NCBI GenBank assembly: GCA_002451165.1
Contig: DKBH01000061.1
Location: 33,978-48,100 of the forward strand
DNA from: Nitrospiraceae bacterium UBA6905
GTDB taxonomy: Bacteria > Nitrospirota > Thermodesulfovibrionia > Thermodesulfovibrionales > UBA6898
DNA length: 14,123 nt
Direction of reading: 5' to 3'
The notes beneath the pieces are model-generated. The model saw only the letters and a program-made list of their open reading frames with translations. It was not told the DNA's origin and made no database searches. The translations under genes were made by a program, and so were the position numbers. Of this stretch, positions 8,129 through 14,123 are shown in pieces. How positions within the stretch are numbered: position 1 is the stretch's first letter; each line of letters starts with the position of its first letter.

Positions 8129-8160
8129 TTGACATGATATTAAGTTTCGAATAAACTTAA
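8129..8160 (+). promoter_or_regulatory. Promoter with overlapping inverted repeat upstream of the rhodanese selenoprotein gene
   Basis: A perfect -35 box TTGACA (8129-8134) is followed 17 bp later by TAAACT (8152-8157) as -10. A perfect inverted repeat TTAAGTTT-cgaat-AAACTTAA (8140-8160) covers the spacer and the -10, a usual place for a repressor site. The start codon follows 34 bp later behind GGAGGT (8183-8188). Confidence 0.6.
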
Positions 8161-8193
8161 CCTAAATTTGTAACTTTAGATTGGAGGTTAGTT

Positions 8194-9549
8194 ATGGTTA
8201 GTAGAAGATTGTCAGCTCTCATAGCAGTGGTCGTACTGTCTATGGTACTCATCACCTCAGCAGGACCGTCGTTTGCCGAAAAACCGACAGTCCTGAAACC
8301 GTGCGTCCAGTGCCACCAGCCGGAGAAGGATGTTGTTCGCGGCACGCTTGTGTCAGTGACAGAGAAGTTCAAGACCATCAATGTACAGGTCGGCCAGAAA
8401 CTCGTATGGATTATCGCCTATGGCGATGACCTGAAGATCTCCGGCGCGGACAAGCTCTCGACGATCCCGCGGGACAAGGAGATCGGCGTCAGATTTACGG
8501 GGGATGAAAAGAAACCTTATGCAGTCAGCCTCACGGTAAAGCCGCCGGCAAAAGTCGCACCGGAAAAACTCGTTTCGCTTGAAGATATGGTGAAGTTTGC
8601 TGCAGAGGGACCTGAGAAAGGAAACTATCTGCTCGTGGACTCTCGCCCAAAAGCACGGTACCTGGAAGGTCACATTCCCGGTGCTGTTTCCCAGCCGAAT
8701 GATAAGTTCGATGAGCTGAAGGACGCGGTGCTGCCGTCAGAGAAGGATAAACTTGTTATTTTCTACTGTGGCGGCGTTACCTGAAGGTTGAGTCCTGATT
8801 CTGCCCTTCGGGCAGAAGCCGCAGGCTACACCAAGGTTAAAATTTTTCACGATGGTCTTCCTGCATGGAAGAAAGCAGGCAATCTCATGGTATCTGAACA
8901 AGCGGCCTTGCAGGATTTCATGGAAAAGGACATTGCCCATGTTCTCGTTGATCTGCGGGATAGCGCTGCGGTACAGAAAGGTTTTATTCCCGGCGCTGTT
9001 GCCATTCCAGCGCAAGAACTCCCCGCTGCAAAAGACCGCTTTCCTGCTGATAAGTCTGCACCAATCGTGCTCTACAGCGATGGTCTTGATAGCGAAGCTT
9101 TCAAGATTGTGCGGAACTGGGGCTACAAAGACACGTCTGTTCTGAACGGCGGGGTGAACGCCTGGACAAAGGCGGGTGGTAAGCTGCAAACGGGCACGCC
9201 CGGCACGGTCATATCGTATGTTCCAAAGCCGAGGCCGGGAGAAATATCCATTGAAGAGTTCAAAACCATAGCTGAAAAAGCATCCCCCAGCACAGTCATT
9301 TTGGATGTCCGAGACACGGATGAAGCGATGAACGGCATGCTTGCGGGAGCTGTCAATATGCCGGCAGGTGACATTACAAAGAGGCTCAAGGAACTTCCGA
9401 AAGATAAGGAGATTATCACCTACTGCAATACCGGTCTCAGGGCGGAAAGCGCCTATGAAGACCTCAAGCAGGCGGGGTATAAGGTCCGGTTTCTGAATGC
9501 AGTAATCCAGATCGACAAGGACGGGAAGTATGAAATAACCAAGAAATAA
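8194..9549 (+). CDS. Periplasmic triple-rhodanese protein with heme motif; probable selenoprotein (in-frame TGA = Sec197)
   Basis: Two open stretches (8194-8784 and 8785-9549) are in the same frame and split only by TGA at 8782-8784. Reading it as selenocysteine gives 451 residues. Residues 1-28 are a signal peptide (cleavage after S-F-A). C37-V-Q-C-H41 is a c-type heme motif. Residues ~45-118 look like a small beta domain. Rhodanese domain 1 (~126-229) has 'GHIPGA', then the loop C192-G-G-V-T-U197-R-L-S-P-D-S-A, then 'GY' and 'DGLPAWKKAG', so the TGA interrupts a domain that continues normally on both sides. Domain 2 (~240-328) has S295 where the catalytic Cys should be. Domain 3 (~350-451) has C411 in Y-C-N-T-G-L-R. 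A hairpin suited to a SECIS element follows the TGA. Rhodaneses move sulfane sulfur; the true substrate is unknown. Alternatives are a nonsense mutation or a sequencing error, but no other damage is seen. Selenocysteine machinery genes are not in this window. Confidence 0.72.
8791..8827 (+). promoter_or_regulatory. Candidate bacterial SECIS hairpin
   Basis: An upper stem of 8 perfect pairs (TTCTGCCC at 8799-8806, GGGCAGAA at 8810-8817) closes a 3-nt loop (TTC, 8807-8809). Below an internal loop a lower stem pairs AG-CCTG (8791-8797, with T8793 bulged) to CAGG-CT (8822-8827). The apical loop lies 22 nt after the TGA, within the distance usual for bacterial SECIS elements, which sit inside the coding region just 3' of the codon. 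The loop lacks the G near its 5' side that is common in known elements, so the fit is not perfect. Confidence 0.6.
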
Positions 9550-9564
9550 GCAAAAATTTAAGAT

Positions 9565-9605
9565 GCCGGGAAAAGGCAGCTCCAGAGAAACTGCCTTTTT
9601 CCGGT
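9565..9605 (+). terminator. Terminator after the rhodanese gene
   Basis: A 15-pair stem (9565-9579 with 9591-9605, two G-T pairs) has an 11-nt loop. The inner part, AAAAGGCAG / CTGCC then five T (9596-9600), makes a normal intrinsic terminator 15 bp after the stop codon. Confidence 0.8.
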
Positions 9606-9752
9606 ATGCACGCAGATGTCTTCAAGGCGGTTTTTTTATGCTATATTTTGTCAACATCCAGCCAGATTGATGTAAGGGCCCTGCAGATTCTTTATTTCGT
9701 GTCGTAAAAATCTATCGCAATCAGGTATCATGTCTATGCCTCGCTATTTGCG

Positions 9753-9766
9753 CATACTAAAGTATG
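9753..9766 (+). promoter_or_regulatory. Inverted repeat over the start codon of the PAS gene
   Basis: CATACT-aa-AGTATG is a perfect 6-bp inverted repeat whose right arm contains the ATG. No ribosome binding site is apparent upstream. It could be a protein-binding site or a chance palindrome. Confidence 0.25.
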
Positions 9767-10864
9767 AACGATAAACACAAAACAAAAGACCAGCTTGTCG
9801 ATGAACTGCGCGAACTCCGTCTGAAAGTCGAAGAGATGAATGATCTTAGGGTCAAATTCGACCGCACAAAAAGGATGATGCGTGATGCGATCGTCCGTGC
9901 CCACAACGAGCGGGAGAAGAACGAGGCCATAATCGGTTCACTGGGCGACGGTATCAGCATTCAGGATCTGCATTTCAAGGTGCTCTACCAGAACAACCGG
10001 CATAAGCAATTAGTCGGCGGTGATTACAGGGGCAAGTATTGCTATATCGCATATCAACGGCAAGAGCGGGTATGCGATGGCTGCCATCTTGTCCTATCCT
10101 TTCAGGATGGCAAGGTTCATAGGAAAGAGCGGCAGAGGGTAACGGACAGCGGGACCTTTTATTATGAGATTATTTCATCCCCGCTCAGGAATGCAAGGGG
10201 CGAGATTATTGCAGGTATCGAAGCGGTTAGGGATATCACGGACCGCAAACGCATGGAACAGGCTCTTGCCGAAAGTGAACAGCGCTATCGTGCGATCTTT
10301 GAGACGGCAGGAGATGCCATCTTTATTCTCGATGCCGAGGGCGAAAACGCCGGGAAGATCATAGCGGCGAACAGGGCTGCAAGCGACATGCACGGGTACA
10401 CGCGGGAAGAGCTCCTGTCCATGAATATCCAGGACCTGAACACCCCTGAGACCGCAAAACTGGCCCCCTCGATGATGAGCCGTATTGCTGCGGGCGAGAC
10501 CATGAAGACCGAGCTCATGCACCGGAGAAAGAACGGTACCGTATTTCCGCTGGAAGTAACTGCTGTTCTCATGGAGGTCGAAGGCCACAAGTATATTCTG
10601 GGATTCGATCGTGATATCACCAAACGCAGGGCCGCTGAGGAGGAAAACGCGGTGCTTATTTCGCAATTGAGATCAGCACTGGAAGGACTCAAGAGACTGA
10701 GAGGACTGCTCCCTATTTGTGCATGGTGCAAAAAAGTGCGCGACGATCAGGGCTATTGGAAGCAGGTCGAAAAATATATAGAAGATCATTCTGAAGCATC
10801 TTTTACTCATGGCATCTGTCCTGAGTGCCTGGATAAAGTCAAAGAAGAGGAGTCCCTGCAGTAA
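9764..10864 (+). CDS. Double PAS-domain sensor protein with C-terminal four-cysteine module
   Basis: 366 residues, no signal peptide or membrane segment, so probably cytoplasmic. Residues ~5-55 are charged and heptad-like (coiled coil). PAS domain 1 spans ~53-160 and ends in 'GIEAVRDITDRKRMEQALAESEQRYR', the usual PAS linker. PAS domain 2 spans ~170-290 ('IFETAGDAIFILD', 'HGYTREELLSMNIQDL', 'RRKNGTVFPLEV') and ends in 'GFDRDITKRRAAEEE'. A helical linker (~290-313) leads to 'LLPICAWCKKVRDDQGYWKQ', ending in 'HGICPECLDKV'. C319, C322, C352 and C355 form a CxxC...CxxC pattern that may bind metal. This tail is known from many bacterial PAS and receiver proteins but has no assigned function to my knowledge. 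There is no histidine kinase, GGDEF or DNA-binding domain. C104-D-G-C-H108 in PAS 1 sits where some PAS domains have a C-x-x-C pair. The start codon has no clear Shine-Dalgarno sequence. Confidence 0.85.
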   Translation: MNDKHKTKDQLVDELRELRLKVEEMNDLRVKFDRTKRMMRDAIVRAHNEREKNEAIIGSLGDGISIQDLHFKVLYQNNRHKQLVGGDYRGKYCYIAYQRQERVCDGCHLVLSFQDGKVHRKERQRVTDSGTFYYEIISSPLRNARGEIIAGIEAVRDITDRKRMEQALAESEQRYRAIFETAGDAIFILDAEGENAGKIIAANRAASDMHGYTREELLSMNIQDLNTPETAKLAPSMMSRIAAGETMKTELMHRRKNGTVFPLEVTAVLMEVEGHKYILGFDRDITKRRAAEEENAVLISQLRSALEGLKRLRGLLPICAWCKKVRDDQGYWKQVEKYIEDHSEASFTHGICPECLDKVKEEESLQ

Positions 10865-11191
10865 TGTCCGAACGCATCACAGGTGCTGCTGCACGTTGAA
10901 GCGTCAGTATTCTATGGTGTGACACCCGCTCCGTCTGAATTGGCAGTACGTGACAGGAGTATATGTGCTCCCTGTTCATCGTTTCCCTGCAACTGCCCTT
11001 CGAAATGAAGGTTAATACGTTGGCTCCGCGGCATCTATACATTTCCGCCGATATGGTGCAATCGTGATTAAAGGTCGTTGAGGGGTGCTTGACAAGAAAA
11101 GCCGCAGATAGAGAAAATAATAAGATTTCATGGTAGTGCGTAAAGCGCTGACGTGCTCAGCAGTACCTTCGTATGCCGAATGCGAGAAGCT
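10865..11191. other. Intergenic region before cysC, with a possible promoter
   Basis: No convincing gene is seen in these 327 bp. A perfect -35 hexamer TTGACA lies at 11089-11094, but the -10 is unclear: the AT-rich AATAAT (11116-11121) is 21 bp away, which is too far for a standard promoter. An imperfect hairpin ACAGGAG / CTCCCTGT (10953-10975) follows the PAS gene but has no T-tract. Confidence 0.4.
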
Positions 11192-11797
11192 ATGGTCAAA
11201 GGGAAAAACATAAAGTGGCATAAAGCCAAAGTCACGAAGAAGGACCGTTGGATGCAGAATGCGCATCGGTCAGCGCTTATCTGGATAACCGGACTTTCAG
11301 CATCCGGCAAGTCGACTGTAGCGACTGAACTCGAACACACGCTTTTCTGCAGGAAGATCAACACCTTTGTGCTGGACGGAGACAACGTACGTCACGGTCT
11401 CTGCAAGGACCTGGGCTTCAGTGCGGAATGCAGAAAAGAGAACCTGAGACGCGTGGGAGAGGTTGCAAAACTCTTGGTAGATGCCGGTGTGTTGACCATT
11501 GCGGCATTTATCTCCCCTTATGCAGCCGACCGGAACAACATCAGGGCACTTTTCAATAGTGATGACGAGGAATTTATCGAGGTCTATCTCAAGTGCGACA
11601 TCTCGATCTGCGAGCAGCGTGATCCCAAGGGACTCTATAAGAAGGCCCGCGCAGGGGAAATTCCGCAGTTTACCGGCATTTCTGACCCTTACGAGGAACC
11701 CCTGGCGCCGGAGATCATCATCGAGACAGACAGGCTTACGGTCCAGGAGAGCGTTGATATGATCATTGACCATCTCAGGGGCAGAAAGATCATCTGA
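11192..11797 (+). CDS. cysC: Adenylylsulfate (APS) kinase
   Basis: 201 residues from ATG 11192, the usual size for CysC. The enzyme phosphorylates APS with ATP to PAPS in the cytoplasm. The Walker A loop is G34-L-S-A-S-G-K-S-T42. The APS kinase block D62-G-D-N-V-R-H-G-L70 and 'RKENLRRVGEVAKL' follow, then 'FISPYAADRNNIR' and 'RDPKGLYKKARAGEIPQFTGISDPYEEP', all characteristic of the family. The frame is open further upstream to a GTG at 11153 and an ATG at 11180. I chose 11192 because M-V-K-G-K-N-I-K-W-H matches the typical N-terminus, although the purine box GAGAAG (11184-11189) is close. cysQ starts 6 bp after the stop, so the two are surely co-transcribed. No ATP sulfurylase is present here, so APS must come from elsewhere in the genome. 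Confidence 0.93.
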   Translation: MVKGKNIKWHKAKVTKKDRWMQNAHRSALIWITGLSASGKSTVATELEHTLFCRKINTFVLDGDNVRHGLCKDLGFSAECRKENLRRVGEVAKLLVDAGVLTIAAFISPYAADRNNIRALFNSDDEEFIEVYLKCDISICEQRDPKGLYKKARAGEIPQFTGISDPYEEPLAPEIIIETDRLTVQESVDMIIDHLRGRKII

Positions 11798-11803
11798 GTT
11801 GGG

Positions 11804-12661
11804 ATGCCGGAGCTATCCCATGATAAATTGCGTGCGCTCATCCCCCTCTTGCTGACTACATCACAGAATGCCGGAATTGCTATTCTCGAGGTCTATCATG
11901 CAGATTTTGCTGTGGAGCATAAGGACGACAAGAGCCCGCTGACGCTTGCTGACCGGCGTTCACATGAGATCATTGTCAAGGGCCTGACGGGATGTGAAGG
12001 CATGAATATTCCTATCCTGAGCGAGGAAGGCAAAAGCACGCCCTTTAAAGAACGCAGGGGATGGGAGCTTTTTTGGCTCGTAGATCCCCTTGACGGCACC
12101 AAGGAGTTTATCAAGCGGAACGGCGAGTTCACGGTAAATATCGCGCTGATTCAGAGCGGCCGACCCGTCCTGGGCGTAATTTACCTGCCGGTTAGAAATG
12201 TCTTCTACTTTGGGGCAGAAGGCATCGGGTCTTTCCGACTAGCCGCGTCACTGCATGATGACACGTCATCCTTCGACGCTGTTGTTGCTCAGGCGAAAGA
12301 ACTTCCTTATAATGAGCCTACAGCATGGATTACCGTTGCCGGAAGTAGGTCGCATATGTCACCGGAGACCGAATCCTATATCGCAGAACTGAGAAGGCAG
12401 CATGGCAATGTTGAGTTCATTTCTGCCGGAAGCTCGCTCAAGTTCTGCCTCGTTGCAGAAGGCAGGGCCCAGGTCTATCCCCGCTTCGCTCCTACCATGG
12501 AGTGGGACACCGCGGCCGGTCAGGCAATTGTTGAAGGAGCGGGCGGAACTGTTCTCGAATATGGAAGGGATATCTCACTCGGTTACAACAAAAGGGAACT
12601 CCTGAATCCATGGTTTATATGTGTGCACTCGAGATATAAGAATTACATCAGTTGCGCTTGA
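11804..12661 (+). CDS. cysQ: 3'(2'),5'-bisphosphate nucleotidase CysQ
   Basis: 285 residues, inositol-monophosphatase superfamily. CysQ hydrolyses PAP (3'-phosphoadenosine 5'-phosphate) to AMP, removing the inhibitory product left when PAPS is used. Visible motifs are 'KDDKSPLTLAD' (40-50), S73-E-E-G76, the metal-binding D94-P-L-D-G-T99 with 'KEFIKRNGEFTVNIAL', and W234-D-T-A-A-G239 with the following 'AIVEGAGG'. 'DPLDGTKEFI' is the form seen in CysQ rather than in inositol phosphatases. It lies 6 bp behind cysC in a two-gene operon, joining PAPS production with PAP removal. Within the last 20 residues similarity to the family is not obvious; this may be a natural extension. Confidence 0.93.
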   Translation: MPELSHDKLRALIPLLLTTSQNAGIAILEVYHADFAVEHKDDKSPLTLADRRSHEIIVKGLTGCEGMNIPILSEEGKSTPFKERRGWELFWLVDPLDGTKEFIKRNGEFTVNIALIQSGRPVLGVIYLPVRNVFYFGAEGIGSFRLAASLHDDTSSFDAVVAQAKELPYNEPTAWITVAGSRSHMSPETESYIAELRRQHGNVEFISAGSSLKFCLVAEGRAQVYPRFAPTMEWDTAAGQAIVEGAGGTVLEYGRDISLGYNKRELLNPWFICVHSRYKNYISCA

Positions 12662-13045
12662 CTATTTACTTCGCGGCTGCTTTCGATCGGCCTGATCTGT
12701 CAACCACCCGAATCGAAACGATAAATTACATTTATGCAGAAGATATTCAATCCAGTTTCTTGTCGCCAAGTTATTTCCCCAGGGAGAACGTGGATGAAAC
12801 ATGTTTGTCGAGCGTCCACAAATGCATACGCCATTTTCGCTTCCAAGAACGCCATGCGCAGAATCAGATGGAAAAAAGAGGATTTTTTTCTTTATACTTT
12901 TTATCTTTAGTGCAGGAATAAAGCTTAAAAAGTCTTTCGACGATAGTGTCGAATACCGGAGGAGATGCATTTGCTCGTCAGCAACAAAAAGGTGATCAAG
13001 ACCAGCGTCGCTTACTGGCGCGGGGTTATTTGATTGTAAAGGACC
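12662..13045. other. Intergenic region of 384 bp without a convincing gene
   Basis: Base composition falls and becomes A/T-rich around 12880-12930. A 6-bp inverted repeat TTCGAC / GTCGAA lies at 12936-12953. A strong GGAGGAG (12958-12964) stands before ATG 12965 and TTG 12971, which open a reading frame of about 22 codons ending at TGA 13031-13033. This could be a leader peptide, the remnant of a gene, or chance. Longer frames here read across the next gene and look random. Confidence 0.4.
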
Positions 13046-14008
13046 GTGAACCTTCCTGTAATACTTTGTACGTCTGTTGTGCGCAGCTCTCACCAGGGTG
13101 AAAGCCATGGAGGAGCCTATCGGATCGATCTCGAGTCTGAAGTTTTCGAGAAGGTCCTTGACTGGAACGAGAGTACAATCGACTGGGAGGGCAGGGGGGG
13201 TGACCGCGGGCTCAGAGGCGTAATCAAACTTGATGACCGGATCTACCTGGCCGCCAGCAATGAAATTTTTATGTTCGATAAAGACTTTAATCTGATTAAA
13301 TCCTACCGAAATCGGTATCTTAAATACTGTCATGAAATCTGTCAGTATAAGGGATTTCTCTATATAACTTCTACCCGCTTTGATTCAGTCCTGGTCTTTG
13401 ACATCGACCATGAGAAGTTCATTAAGGGATATTGTGTACGAGCAAGAGGTGGCCTCTTGGCCAGCATTGTGAGAAAGACATTGGGGCATCGTCCAGTCTT
13501 TTTTGATGAATTTGATCCCGAAAGCACCAAGGGCCCCGTCATGGCAGATACGGTGCATATCAATAATGTTTATGTCGATGATCGTGGTATTTTCGTCTCG
13601 GGGAGGGGCCTTCCTTATCTCTATCTTATACGCAAGGGCAAGCTGACTCGGTACGGGAGGGTTCCTTTGAAGACTCATAACGCCCGCCCGTACGCCGAGG
13701 GGATAATTTTCAACGATACGGAGGACAACCGCGTAGTAATTGCCGATCGTAAGGGCCGTATCATCGAATCCTTTTCCATTCCTTTCTTTGACGAGGACAA
13801 ACTGATTATGAAAGGTCTGCCGAATGACCATGCAAGACAATGTTTTGGGAGGGGGCTGGAGTTGAGTAAAGAGGGTCTCCTTATCGGCGGGTCGTCACCA
13901 TCAACGATATCTGTCTATGAACGGGGAATAAGCACTCCCATGAAAACGATCACTTTAACGCTCGATGTTCGCCATGCCATACATGGGATTGAGATTTTGG
14001 AGCCTTAA
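13046..14008 (+). CDS. Beta-propeller-like protein of unknown function
   Basis: 320 residues from GTG 13046; a TAA at 13037-13039 closes the frame upstream, so the start cannot lie much further left. AAAGGA (13038-13043) is close to the GTG. There is no signal peptide. The sequence consists of repeated four-stranded units with 'V-I-K-L-D-D-R-I-Y-L-A-A', 'Y-K-G-F-L-Y-I-T-S-T-R-F-D-S-V-L-V-F-D-I' and 'V-H-I-N-N-V-Y-V-D-D-R-G-I-F-V-S-G', suggesting a six- or seven-bladed propeller. Conserved-looking polar segments are 'SSHQGESHGG' near the N-terminus, 'KTHNARPY' and 'GGSSPSTISVYE' near the C-terminus. It recalls the uncharacterised propeller family described as DUF4915-like, but I cannot confirm the assignment. 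Its position behind cysC-cysQ may mean a role in a sulfated-glycan locus; this is inference only. Confidence 0.7.
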   Translation: MNLPVILCTSVVRSSHQGESHGGAYRIDLESEVFEKVLDWNESTIDWEGRGGDRGLRGVIKLDDRIYLAASNEIFMFDKDFNLIKSYRNRYLKYCHEICQYKGFLYITSTRFDSVLVFDIDHEKFIKGYCVRARGGLLASIVRKTLGHRPVFFDEFDPESTKGPVMADTVHINNVYVDDRGIFVSGRGLPYLYLIRKGKLTRYGRVPLKTHNARPYAEGIIFNDTEDNRVVIADRKGRIIESFSIPFFDEDKLIMKGLPNDHARQCFGRGLELSKEGLLIGGSSPSTISVYERGISTPMKTITLTLDVRHAIHGIEILEP

Positions 14009-14049
14009 CATGTGGATCGAGGCATACTGAGTATTATGCGTTTCTACCA

Positions 14050-14123
14050 ATGCGCTTGCCGCGCAGTTTGAAAATGATGAATTCGTTGCGGGAAGTCTTC
14101 AGGAGAGATGACTTCAAACAGCG
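14050..14123 (+). CDS. Possible 5' end of a further gene, cut by the window edge
   Basis: A frame open from ATG 14050 (or ATG 14074/14077) to the end of the window reads M-R-L-P-R-S-L-K-M-M-N-S-L-R-E-V-F-R-R-D. It is too short to recognise, and no clear ribosome binding site is visible, so it may be chance. Confidence 0.25.
   Translation, partial: MRLPRSLKMMNSLREVFRRDDFKQ

Noticed and set aside
8788..9549. Separate gene starting with TTG at 8788
   Set aside because: It would begin in the middle of a rhodanese domain, without a signal peptide, and is in the same frame as the preceding stretch. One gene with a recoded TGA explains both parts better.
10073..10087. C-D-G-C-H in the PAS protein as a heme c site
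   Set aside because: The protein has no signal peptide, and heme c attachment takes place outside the cytoplasm. A C-x-x-C pair at this place occurs in other PAS domains.
12662..13333. Minus-strand frame of 223 codons
   Set aside because: It overlaps the start of the propeller gene, which has clear repeat structure and 'HQGESHGG'; the minus product has no recognisable pattern.

Overview
The window looks like chromosomal DNA of a Gram-negative, probably anaerobic bacterium. It encodes an outer-membrane beta-barrel of the MtrB/PioB kind (extracellular electron transfer), a periplasmic protein with a c-type heme motif, and exported proteins with ordinary signal peptides. Nitrospirota or Desulfobacterota would fit, but that is an inference from gene content and no rRNA or other marker is present.

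Layout. Positions 1-1734 hold the 3' part of an MtrB/PioB-like barrel gene, closed by a terminator. Positions 1735-5367 hold two paralogous secreted beta-helix genes with a CSLREA-like N-terminal motif (2000-3238 and 3957-5207). They arose by a tandem duplication of about 2.18 kb that can be read base by base. The duplicated unit ran from inside the barrel gene to inside the last ~10 codons of the convergent glucan phosphorylase gene. Between the two copies therefore lie a dead phosphorylase tail (3399-3431) and a dead barrel tail (3434-3676), meeting at a junction near 3431-3434. The minus-strand gene at 5368-7923 is an alpha-glucan phosphorylase.

The most interesting locus is 8194-9549. Two adjacent reading frames, which a standard gene caller would split, lie in one frame and are separated only by a TGA at 8782-8784. 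That TGA falls inside the active-site loop of a rhodanese domain (C-G-G-V-T-TGA-R-L-S). It is followed at the right distance by a hairpin with a perfect 8-bp upper stem. The best reading is a 451-residue periplasmic selenoprotein with one CXXCH heme motif and three rhodanese domains. Its promoter region carries a perfect 8-bp inverted repeat overlapping the probable -10.

The right part holds a two-PAS-domain protein with a C-terminal four-cysteine module and no output domain (9764-10864). It is followed by a probable operon for activated-sulfate metabolism: APS kinase cysC (11192-11797) and the bisphosphate nucleotidase cysQ (11804-12661). After about 380 bp without a convincing gene comes a beta-propeller-like protein of unknown function (13046-14008). 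A possible gene start runs off the right edge. CysC makes PAPS and CysQ removes the PAP left after sulfate transfer, so the pair fits sulfation of a glycan or sulfate assimilation; no sulfotransferase is seen here.
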